Below are positions 1-4,571 of a stretch of 6,967 nucleotides of DNA, piece after piece (within the stretch, counting starts at the first letter, position 1; each line of letters starts with the position of its first letter). This stretch comes from Clostridiales bacterium (GTDB taxonomy: Bacteria > Bacillota > Clostridia > Oscillospirales > Oscillospiraceae). The notes below the pieces were generated by a model. That model was given only the letters and a program-made list of their open reading frames with translations. It was not told the origin of the DNA and did no database searches. The DNA lies in NCBI GenBank assembly GCA_021203685.1, contig JAJQAS010000202.1, forward strand, positions 1 through 6,967. The letters are read 5' to 3'. Both the position numbers and the translations under genes were made by a program.

Positions 1-287
1 GACGTCTTGATTCTTACACAAACTCTTGTGTCCACTTTCTTGGGTACATTTTATCATGCCCCACGGAATCCACCACACGCATTTTAGCGGTAAGGATGGG
101 TTGCAAAATCGGAAATCCCGTTTTCTCTTTCTGCAACATCACCCTTAAATAGGCGCTTAAAGTTTCCAAAAACCAATATAAGTAAGCTATAGCAATCGAA
201 ATTATATTTATTTACAGTTTACCATATCTTTTCTTTTTTGGCAAGGGATTGCTTAGAGATCGATTTTTTTGCAATTTCAATTTCCTT

Positions 288-309
288 ATCGGAAAAGTTC
301 CGATTTTTT
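288..309 (+). terminator. Small intrinsic-terminator-like hairpin
   Basis: The inverted repeat ATCGGAA (288-294) and TTCCGAT (298-304) is separated by a 3-base loop and followed by an uninterrupted run of six T (304-309). The stem is only 7 bp and rich in A/T, so it would be a weak terminator. It lies before the probable promoter of the 447-1136 gene, so it could insulate that gene from upstream plus-strand transcription. No plus-strand gene ending here is visible. Confidence 0.4.
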
Positions 310-361
310 CTCCTCTTTATCGGAAATTAGCAAAAATAATTAAAAAAAGTTTCTTTTTGTA

Positions 362-390
362 TTGCTTTTGTATGAACTTTGTGCTAATAT
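362..390 (+). promoter_or_regulatory. Probable sigma-A promoter of the YARHG-protein gene
   Basis: A TTGCTT -35-like hexamer (362-367) is separated by 17 bases from a TAATAT -10-like hexamer (385-390). The -10 carries a TGN extension (TGC at 382-384), typical of Firmicutes extended -10 promoters. Transcription would start near 397, giving a leader of about 50 nt before the ATG at 447. The region is AT-rich, so chance matches are easier here than in the GC-rich part of the window. Confidence 0.45.
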
Positions 391-446
391 TTAAAATGCA
401 ATCACCAAAGGGGAAACCCACCATTCATTAGAAAGGAGTCGTTTGT

Positions 447-1136
447 ATGTTACCACCGAAATGTCCTCCCGGTCCAGCCCACCATCCATCGTCTGCCTTT
501 CAACCCCACGGAAAAGGCAACCGCGATGACGACCATCCTCCGAGCAGCCAGCTTCCGTCCAATGGGTCCAATACCCCTAGTAACAATGACAATCAGCCGT
601 CATTGTGGATTTCAGGACCAGGTGGTTTTCATTTGATGGCCAGAGGTGCGTTGGCTATTTTGGCCCTCATCGTTCTTGCCATAATCGCTCTGGTAGTTTT
701 TTTCTCTCTCCGCACTCCGCAGCCACCGGATGGCAACGGCACGCCTTCCCCCACGCAGACATCAATTTCTGATGACGACACGGAGCCAACGTCATCGGAC
801 GACCACCCAACTTTTTCCAATTTTGTAGATGATAACGGTTTCGTCTTTCCCAACAGTGAGACGGAATACCTGACTGACGCAGAAATCACAGATCTAATCA
901 AGAAATCAGGTTCATATGCCCCAAAACTTCTCCAATATGCTATTAACGAAATCGTGGCGCGCCACGGCTACGACTTCGGAGACTCCCCTTACGCAGATTA
1001 TTACTCCCAGTACAAATGGTATCACTGTGTTCCCGGTTCGCATTATGATGACATTTCACTTTCCGCAGTCGAACAAGCAAATTACTCTCGTTTGGCCGAT
1101 TATCGTGACGATTTACGTGAAGGTAAAAAAAGCTAA
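447..1136 (+). CDS. Membrane-anchored YARHG-domain protein
   Basis: This is a 229-residue protein of unknown function. Residues 1-65 are hydrophilic and rich in Pro, Ser, Asn, His and Asp. Residues 66-88 form one strong transmembrane segment (ARGALAILALIVLAIIALVV and on). A Pro/Thr/Ser/Asp-rich linker follows (about 89-138), then a C-terminal YARHG domain (about 140-222) with the family hallmarks NEIVARHGYDF (167-177) and YYSQYKWY (185-192). YARHG domains are usually found on extracellular or lipoprotein-anchored proteins of Firmicutes, and their function is not settled. No signal-peptidase or lipobox site is evident, so I infer a single-pass protein with a disordered inner tail and an outer YARHG domain. 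The start is supported by AAAGGAG (432-438) 8 bases before the ATG. Base composition is visibly lower in GC than the neighbouring genes, which may reflect a later arrival. It stands alone, convergent with the lexA operon. Confidence 0.85.
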   Translation: MLPPKCPPGPAHHPSSAFQPHGKGNRDDDHPPSSQLPSNGSNTPSNNDNQPSLWISGPGGFHLMARGALAILALIVLAIIALVVFFSLRTPQPPDGNGTPSPTQTSISDDDTEPTSSDDHPTFSNFVDDNGFVFPNSETEYLTDAEITDLIKKSGSYAPKLLQYAINEIVARHGYDFGDSPYADYYSQYKWYHCVPGSHYDDISLSAVEQANYSRLADYRDDLREGKKS

Positions 1137-1146
1137 AGACAAACAA

Positions 1147-1192
1147 CCCCCGCCCAAACGCAGACATCCACCTGCGTTCGGACGGGGATTTT
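1147..1192. terminator. Bidirectional terminator between convergent genes
   Basis: The stem has an inner arm pair AACGCAG (1157-1163) and CTGCGTT (1172-1178) around an 8-base loop. It is extended by CC/GG (1154-1155 with 1180-1181) and CCCCG/CGGGG (1148-1152 with 1183-1187), with two single mismatches. On the plus strand it is followed by ATTTTC. On the minus strand it is followed by a T-rich tract, the complement of 1125-1146. It lies between the stop of the YARHG gene (1136) and the stop of the DUF1294 gene (1203), so it can serve both. Confidence 0.7.
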
Positions 1193-1202
1193 CACATTCT
1201 TT

Positions 1203-1481
1203 TCACATCATCAGCACCGCGAAGAACCCAACGATCCACACCGCCGCCATCAGCGGGATACCGACGGTAAACGCCTTCTTCCGGGTCTTGTGCCGCCAGG
1301 TGTACATGCTCAGCAGCGACCCCAGCCAGCCCCCCAGCAGGGACACGGTCAGCAGCGCCGCCTCCGGCACCCGCCGCATATGGTGGGCGGCCAGGGTCTT
1401 GTCCAGCCAGAACAGCCCCCAGGCCAGAATGTTCACCGCCGTCATATAGGCGCTGCCGTATTGCCACACCAGCTCTCTCAT
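1203..1481 (-). CDS. DUF1294 family small membrane protein
   Basis: This 92-residue integral membrane protein has three predicted membrane segments at about residues 8-27, 40-60 and 71-91. The central signature of the DUF1294 family is present: an R-V-P-E stretch (37-40), GGWLGSLLSMYTWRHKTRKK across the second segment and the loop after it, then AF and another membrane span. Its biochemical role is unknown; family members are small, widespread bacterial membrane proteins, sometimes fused to a cold-shock domain. No such fusion is present here. The ATG at 1481 overlaps the TGA of the preceding gene as ATGA (1481-1478), which fixes the start and suggests translational coupling. It is the last gene of the lexA operon and ends just before a bidirectional terminator. 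A longer reading of the same frame, from 1874, runs antisense-free but out of frame through the preceding gene, so it is not the real start. Confidence 0.85.
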   Translation of the reverse strand: MRELVWQYGSAYMTAVNILAWGLFWLDKTLAAHHMRRVPEAALLTVSLLGGWLGSLLSMYTWRHKTRKKAFTVGIPLMAAVWIVGFFAVLMM

Positions 1482-1822
1482 TTCACCGCCGCCTCCCACT
1501 GTTTCCAGACCTCCGGCTGATAGCCCACCGTGGCCTGGCGGCCATTGCGGACGATGGGGGTCTTTAAGAGCCGGGGTTCCTCCAGCAGGTGGGCCAGCTT
1601 CTGCTCGTCGTAGGCCAGGTAGGCCAGCCCCGCCGCGCCGGGCTGTTTGAGGTCGATGACCGCGTCCAGGCCCACCGCCCGGATGACGCTGGTCAGCTCC
1701 CCCTTGCTCATGCCGTATTTGAGAATGTCCACGTTCTGCACCTTGATGCGGCGCTCCTTGAAGTAACGCTGGGCCTTTTTGGTGTCGAAGCACTTGGACT
1801 TGCCGAAAATCTGAATGTTCAT
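1478..1822 (-). CDS. ArsC/Spx-like thioredoxin-fold protein
   Basis: This 114-residue protein matches the arsenate reductase (ArsC) / Spx-type family, which has a thioredoxin-like fold. It opens with a beta strand and a single cysteine, MNIQIFGKSKCFDTKKAQRY (Cys11). A charged helix and D-I-L (32-34) follow, then a helical insert (about 39-83), and the late family motif LLKTPIVRNGRQATVGYQPE (85-104) with cis-Pro candidate Pro89. Cys11 is the only cysteine, so there is no CXXC redox switch as in typical Spx. The arginine that follows the catalytic cysteine in classical arsenate reductase (C-x-T-x-R) is replaced: C-F-D-T-K-K. Arsenate reduction is therefore uncertain; a glutathione-independent thiol or regulatory role is equally possible. 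Its length is normal for the family. The start overlaps the upstream stop by four bases (ATGA, 1822-1819), and the next gene starts inside its stop. Confidence 0.88.
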   Translation of the reverse strand: MNIQIFGKSKCFDTKKAQRYFKERRIKVQNVDILKYGMSKGELTSVIRAVGLDAVIDLKQPGAAGLAYLAYDEQKLAHLLEEPRLLKTPIVRNGRQATVGYQPEVWKQWEAAVK

Positions 1823-2298
1823 GGTGTTTCCTCGCTTGTCTGTTCCAGCCGGAGCAGATATTCCTTGGCGGCAAGGCCCCCGGCGGCGCTGAACCCGGTC
1901 AATGCGCCGTCCTTTCCCACCACCCGATGGCAGGGCACCAGCAGCAAAATGTCGTTGCGCCCGCAGGCGGCCCCCACTGCACGGCTGGCCCTGGGATTAC
2001 CCAGAGCGGCGGCGATTTCGCCATAGGTACGCTTCTCCCCGTAGGGTATCTGCCGCAGTTGCTCCCAGACCTGCCGCTGGAAGGGCGTCCCCGCCAGGCG
2101 CACCGGCAGGTCAAAGACCCGCCGCGTCCCGCAGAAGTATTCCTCCAGCTCCTTCTCCAGCCGGTCCAGCAGCGTTTCCTCTTCCGGGGTGCTTTGGTTC
2201 TCCGTTGGCTGCGCCTCAGAGGACAGCCACACCATCGCGCCCCGGTCTGCCACGGCGGTCAGGAGGCCGATGGGCGTTTCGATCACCCGGCAGGTCAA
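1819..2298 (-). CDS. ogt: Methylated-DNA--protein-cysteine methyltransferase (O6-alkylguanine repair)
   Basis: This 159-residue enzyme transfers the alkyl group from O6-alkylguanine (and O4-alkylthymine) in DNA to its own cysteine, a one-shot suicide repair. An N-terminal ribonuclease-like domain spans about residues 1-66. The C-terminal catalytic domain starts at TPFQRQVWEQL (71-81), followed by IPYGEKRTYGEIA (84-96). The helix-turn-helix arginine region RASRAVGAA (103-111) precedes the active-site motif PCHRVVG (122-128), where Cys123 is the acceptor. Tyr92, Arg106 and Asn115 sit where the phosphate-rotating Tyr, the arginine finger and the hinge Asn of the human enzyme are expected. The start codon is TTG (2298-2296), supported by the family-like N-terminus and a 4-base overlap (TTGA) with the end of lexA. 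As the second gene of the lexA operon it is probably SOS-responsive, by inference. It lacks an Ada-type N-terminal regulatory domain, so ogt is the better name. Confidence 0.95.
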   Translation of the reverse strand: MTCRVIETPIGLLTAVADRGAMVWLSSEAQPTENQSTPEEETLLDRLEKELEEYFCGTRRVFDLPVRLAGTPFQRQVWEQLRQIPYGEKRTYGEIAAALGNPRASRAVGAACGRNDILLLVPCHRVVGKDGALTGFSAAGGLAAKEYLLRLEQTSEETP

Positions 2299-2906
2299 CT
2301 GTACCTCCGAATGACGGCCACCACCTTGCCCAGCAGCTGGCAGTCGCTGCCGTCGATGGGGTCGTAGTCGTCGTTTTCCGGCAGCAGCCAGACCTTCCCG
2401 TTGCGCTTGCTCAGCCGCTTGCAGGTGGCCTCCTCCCCCAGCAGGGCCACGACGATCTCGCCGTTCTGGGCCACCGGCTGGCGGTGTACCACCACGTAGT
2501 CATCGGGGAGGATGCCCGCATCAATCATGGAGTCCCCCCGGATACGCAGGGCAAAGTGTTCCCCGGACTGGCCCCCGGTGTCGAAGAGCAGATAGTCCTC
2601 CACGCACTCCTGGGCCAAAATCGGCGCGCCCGCCGCCACGCTGCCCAGCACGGGGACCTGATTCCTGCGGGGGGCGGCCTCCTCCGGGAGGACGCTGTGG
2701 ACGGCGGTGATGGCCCGGGTCTTGCCGCTGTCCCGGTTGATGGCTCCGGCCTCCTCCAGCGCTTTCAGGTGGAAGTGGACGGTGGAGGGGCTTTTCAGCC
2801 CCACAGCGGCGGCGATCTCCCGCACAGAGGGGGGATAGCCGTTTTCGGCGGTGAATTTCAGCAGGTAGTCGTAGATGACCTGCTGCTTGGGGGTCAGTTC
2901 CTTCAT
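2295..2906 (-). CDS. lexA: LexA SOS repressor
   Basis: This 203-residue repressor of the SOS regulon binds operator boxes as a dimer and cleaves itself when RecA filaments form after DNA damage. An N-terminal winged helix-turn-helix spans about residues 1-66, with SVREIAAAVGLKSPSTVHFH at 27-46 and the recognition helix in it. After a linker comes the S24-type latent protease. It contains the Ala92-Gly93 cleavage bond in GSVAAGAP (88-95), the catalytic Ser126 in RGDSMI (123-128) and Lys163 in ATCKRL (160-165). All key residues are intact and the length is normal. The ATG at 2906 is chosen because AGGGAGG-like sequence (CTTTGGAGGGAACAAT just before it) provides a strong ribosome binding site. 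The frame is open back to 3095, but that would read through the promoter and LexA box. It heads a four-gene operon and is divergent from asnA. Confidence 0.97.
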   Translation of the reverse strand: MKELTPKQQVIYDYLLKFTAENGYPPSVREIAAAVGLKSPSTVHFHLKALEEAGAINRDSGKTRAITAVHSVLPEEAAPRRNQVPVLGSVAAGAPILAQECVEDYLLFDTGGQSGEHFALRIRGDSMIDAGILPDDYVVVHRQPVAQNGEIVVALLGEEATCKRLSKRNGKVWLLPENDDYDPIDGSDCQLLGKVVAVIRRYS

Positions 2907-2969
2907 ATTGTTCCCTCCAAAGCCCGCAGAGTGGGCGGGCCAGGTGTGTTCGATTTGTTTTCCACTTTC

Positions 2970-2998
2970 AGTGTACCACAGCTCAAAGCAAAATGCAA
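2970..2998 (-). promoter_or_regulatory. Probable lexA operon promoter
   Basis: Read on the minus strand, TTGCAT (2998-2993) and TACACT (2975-2970) are separated by exactly 17 bases, matching the sigma-A pattern at four of six positions each. The -35 hexamer lies partly inside the LexA box at 2996-3009, the arrangement expected for autorepression. The leader to the lexA ATG would be about 55-60 nt. The hexamer matches are moderate; the coincidence with the operator is the stronger argument. Confidence 0.55.
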
Positions 2999-3009
2999 AC
3001 ATTTGTTCC
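2996..3009. promoter_or_regulatory. LexA binding site (SOS box)
   Basis: The 14-base sequence CAAACATTTGTTCC matches the Gram-positive LexA operator pattern CGAAC-N4-GTTCG/C: the right half GTTC is exact and the left half is AAAC instead of GAAC. It is positioned 90 bases before the lexA ATG and overlaps the proposed -35. A further GAAC-containing half-like sequence (complement of GTTCG at 2948-2952) lies nearer the gene, but it has no partner half. LexA autoregulation is general knowledge; occupancy here is inference. Confidence 0.7.
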
Positions 3010-3034
3010 AATTTTTTAGGGCGGTCAAAAAATT
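3010..3034. repeat. A-tract palindrome between divergent promoters
   Basis: The perfect 8-base arms AATTTTTT (3010-3017) and AAAAAATT (3027-3034) flank a 9-base centre, AGGGCGGTC. The left arm directly abuts the LexA box. Each A/T arm falls about 12-20 bases upstream of one of the two divergent -35 hexamers, where UP elements contact the RNA polymerase alpha subunit. It could also be an operator for an unidentified regulator. The pattern is seen directly; the role is inference. Confidence 0.5.
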
Positions 3035-3047
3035 CCCAGGGGAACCG

Positions 3048-3076
3048 TTGCGGGCTTCGCCCCGGCGTGGTATAAT
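3048..3076 (+). promoter_or_regulatory. asnA promoter (extended -10)
   Basis: A perfect TATAAT -10 (3071-3076) is preceded by TGG (3068-3070), giving a TGN extended -10. The -35 is a poor TTGCGG (3048-3053) at 17 bases. A consensus extended -10 often compensates for a weak -35. Transcription would start near 3083, leaving a leader of about 55 nt before the asnA ATG. I see no riboswitch or T-box structure in that short leader. Confidence 0.7.
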
Positions 3077-3137
3077 AAGAGCCGGTTTTTGCCACGCGAC
3101 CCGTCCCACATTAAGAAAGCGAGGTAGTTTCATCCCC

Positions 3138-4151
3138 ATGAACTCTGTTATCATCCCCGAGGGCTACGCCCCCGTATTGACCTCTTATGAGACCCAGCAG
3201 GCCATTTCCATGACCAAGCGCATCTTTGCCGACACCCTCTGCGGTGCGCTGAACCTGCGCCGGGTCTCCGCCCCCCTGTTCCTGGAAGCCTCCACCGGCC
3301 TGAACGACGACCTGAACGGCGTGGAGCGCAAGGTTAGCTTCTCCATCAAGGCCACCGGCACCGAAGCCCAGGTGGTACAATCTCTGGCCAAGTGGAAGCG
3401 CCAGGCCCTGAGCAACTACTGCTTTATGCCCGGCACCGGCCTCTACACCGACATGAACGCCATTCGCCGGGACGAAGACCTGGACAACCTCCACTCCATC
3501 TACGTGGACCAGTGGGACTGGGAGAAGGTCATCACCAACGCCGACCGGACCGTCACCTATTTGCAGGATACGGTGCGGAAAATCGTGGGCTGCGTCTGCT
3601 ATACCGAGAAGATCATCCGCAATATGTTCCCCGCGCTGAACACCCACCCCGTCACCGAGCCGGAGATCACCTTCATCACCACCCAGGAACTGGAGGACCT
3701 GTACCCCGACCTGACCCCCAAGCAGCGGGAGAACGCCTTTGTGGAAAAGCACCCCACCACCTTCCTGATGCAGATCGGCGGCAAGCTGAACAGCGGCATC
3801 AAGCACGACGGCCGCGCCCCCGACTACGACGACTGGACGCTGAACGGCGACCTGCTGTTCTGGAACTACCCTCTGCACGAGGCTTACGAGCTGTCCTCCA
3901 TGGGCATTCGGGTGGACGCCGAGGCCATGGACCGCCAGCTCACCGAGGCGGGCTGCGACGACCGGCGGGCGCTGCCCTTCCACCAGGGCGTGCTCAGCGG
4001 AGAGCTGCCCCTCTCCATCGGCGGCGGCATCGGCCAGAGCCGCCTGTGTATGCTGCTGATGGGCAGCGCCCACATCGGCGAGGTGCAGGTGACGGTCTGG
4101 GACGACGAGACCCGGCGGGCCTGCGAGGAAGCGGGTATCCCGCTGCTGTAA
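3138..4151 (+). CDS. asnA: Aspartate--ammonia ligase (asparagine synthetase A)
   Basis: This 337-residue cytoplasmic enzyme makes asparagine from aspartate, ammonia and ATP through an aspartyl-AMP intermediate. It has the fold of class II aminoacyl-tRNA synthetases. Family landmarks are all present: GYAPVLTSYETQQAI near the N-terminus; RRVSAPLFLEASTGLNDDLN (41-60); the strongly conserved AIRRDEDLDNLHSIYVDQWD (108-127); LMQIGGKLNSGIKHDGRAPD (210-229); GIRVD (256-260); and SIGGGIGQSR (293-302), the equivalent of class II motif 3. Its length is close to the roughly 330 residues of E. coli AsnA. It is unlike AsnB, which is larger and glutamine-dependent. The ATG at 3138 gives the family-like start MNSVIIPEGY; GAGG (3121-3124) lies 13 bases upstream, a slightly long spacing. 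The frame is open much further upstream, but that is antisense to lexA. The gene is monocistronic, with its own promoter and terminator. Confidence 0.96.
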   Translation: MNSVIIPEGYAPVLTSYETQQAISMTKRIFADTLCGALNLRRVSAPLFLEASTGLNDDLNGVERKVSFSIKATGTEAQVVQSLAKWKRQALSNYCFMPGTGLYTDMNAIRRDEDLDNLHSIYVDQWDWEKVITNADRTVTYLQDTVRKIVGCVCYTEKIIRNMFPALNTHPVTEPEITFITTQELEDLYPDLTPKQRENAFVEKHPTTFLMQIGGKLNSGIKHDGRAPDYDDWTLNGDLLFWNYPLHEAYELSSMGIRVDAEAMDRQLTEAGCDDRRALPFHQGVLSGELPLSIGGGIGQSRLCMLLMGSAHIGEVQVTVWDDETRRACEEAGIPLL

Positions 4152-4180
4152 CAGCGAAAAGAATTTTTATACAACGCGAA

Positions 4181-4226
4181 ACAACGGCGTTTCGTGGCGA
4201 TTTGTCACGGAATGCCGTTGTTTTTT
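4181..4226 (+). terminator. Strong intrinsic terminator of asnA
   Basis: The 16-bp arms at 4181-4196 and 4206-4221 pair with only two G-T wobbles around a 9-base loop, and a run of six T (4221-4226) follows. It starts 30 bases after the asnA TAA. A competing smaller hairpin (CGAAAC 4177-4182 with GTTTCG 4189-4194) overlaps its left arm. This could be coincidence, because both derive from the same short repeats. Confidence 0.88.
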
Positions 4227-4256
4227 CTATGATTCAGGGTCAAACAGGGGCAAAAC

Positions 4257-4294
4257 TGAAACAGGCGCCGGAGTGGGTTCCGGCGCCTGTTTCA
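4257..4294. terminator. Perfect 16-bp hairpin, likely bidirectional terminator
   Basis: The arms TGAAACAGGCGCCGGA (4257-4272) and its exact reverse complement (4279-4294) enclose a 6-base loop, GTGGGT. The stem core is very GC-rich. The 3' side reads TGTTTCATTGG-ATTTTT on the plus strand and TGTTTCAGTTTTG on the minus strand, so the U-tract is interrupted in both directions. It sits between convergent asnA and the topoisomerase gene. I infer a terminator for the minus-strand gene or a backup for asnA; a repeat-derived hairpin is the alternative. Confidence 0.6.
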
Positions 4295-4345
4295 TTGGAT
4301 TTTTGGGTTATCCTTTTGAACCCACCATATTGATAATTCCAGCGA

Positions 4346-4396
4346 GAAACCCCTCCACCATGCTTCGCATGGTCCCCCTCCCCTTTCAGGGGAGGC
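4346..4396 (+). repeat. Left inverted end of the MITE-like element
   Basis: This end comprises terminus GAAACCCCTCC (4346-4356), hairpin ACCATGC-TTC-GCATGGT (4357-4373) and hairpin CCTCCCCT-TTC-AGGGGAGG (4377-4395). It is the inverted counterpart of 4493-4544. The first hairpin differs in sequence but not in pairing from its counterpart. Confidence 0.75.
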
Positions 4397-4492
4397 GAGG
4401 GAGGATAGTGTTTGCTGCTTGGTCAGCACTTTTGCCCTTCCTAGTACAAGTTTTTTACAAAAACCGTCCTTTTTTAACTGACCACCCCTCTT

Positions 4493-4544
4493 GCCTCCCC
4501 TGAAAGGGGAGGTGGCGCGGCGTAAGCCGCGACGGAGGGGTTTC
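4493..4544 (-). repeat. Right inverted end of the MITE-like element
   Basis: This end comprises hairpin CCTCCCCT-GAA-AGGGGAGG (4494-4512), hairpin CGCGGC-GTAA-GCCGCG (4516-4531) and terminus GGAGGGGTTTC (4534-4544). The outer 11 bases and the inner 20 bases are exact inverted matches of the left end. Confidence 0.75.
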
Positions 4545-4571
4545 GCGTCGAAACGAAGCAAAAGGATCCCC

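Larger units (their letters stand above)
1..446. other. AT-rich gene-poor region upstream of the YARHG gene
   Basis: This stretch is far richer in A/T than most of the window, and I could not assign a protein-coding gene to it. It contains a short inverted repeat near the left edge (ACACAA/TTGTGT, positions 16-31). The sequence ATCGGAA recurs at 108-114, 288-294 and 319-325, and a copy inverted as TTCCGAT lies at 298-304. A terminator-like hairpin (288-309) and a probable promoter (362-390) are listed separately. A minus-strand frame is open from 211 down to 14 (65 codons) but has no convincing start or ribosome binding site. A short plus-strand frame (249-431) translates to a low-complexity F/K/I-rich peptide typical of AT-rich noncoding DNA. 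The left edge could be the degenerate end of an old insertion, but nothing proves it. Confidence 0.6.
4346..4544. mobile_element. MITE-like palindromic element, about 199 bp
   Basis: The two ends are inverted copies. GAAACCCCTCC (4346-4356) matches GGAGGGGTTTC (4534-4544), and a 20-base block (4377-4396) matches 4493-4512 exactly in reverse complement. Each end also holds two hairpins: the exact CCTCCCCT/AGGGGAGG stem, and between it and the terminus a second stem whose sequence differs (ACCATGC/GCATGGT left, CGCGGC/GCCGCG right) while the pairing is kept. The roughly 96-base centre encodes no protein. It contains TGGTCAG (4420-4426) facing CTGACCA (4478-4484). This is the layout of a non-autonomous element or interspersed palindrome; similar CCTCCCCTTTCAGGGGAGG repeats are, from memory, abundant in Oscillospiraceae. 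No target-site duplication is obvious, and no transposase is in the window. It lies 27 bases after the stop of the topoisomerase gene. Confidence 0.65.

Noticed and set aside
249..431. A 60-codon plus-strand frame before the YARHG gene
   Set aside because: It is a low-complexity F/K/I-rich translation in AT-rich DNA, lacks a ribosome binding site, and overlaps the proposed promoter and terminator.
2907..3095. Extended N-terminus for LexA (63 extra residues)
   Set aside because: It would read across the lexA promoter and LexA box. The internal ATG at 2906 has a strong ribosome binding site and gives a normal-length LexA.
1902..3137. Long plus-strand open frame running into asnA
   Set aside because: It is antisense to ogt and lexA and yields an A/P/R/G-rich translation without recognisable domains. 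The asnA family start fits the ATG at 3138.
3111..4073. A 320-codon minus-strand frame opposite asnA
   Set aside because: The sequence is repetitive in G, V, Q and H and is a shadow of the clearly recognisable asnA.
4346..4544. CRISPR array
   Set aside because: There are only two related blocks, in inverted orientation, with no regularly spaced direct repeats or cas genes.
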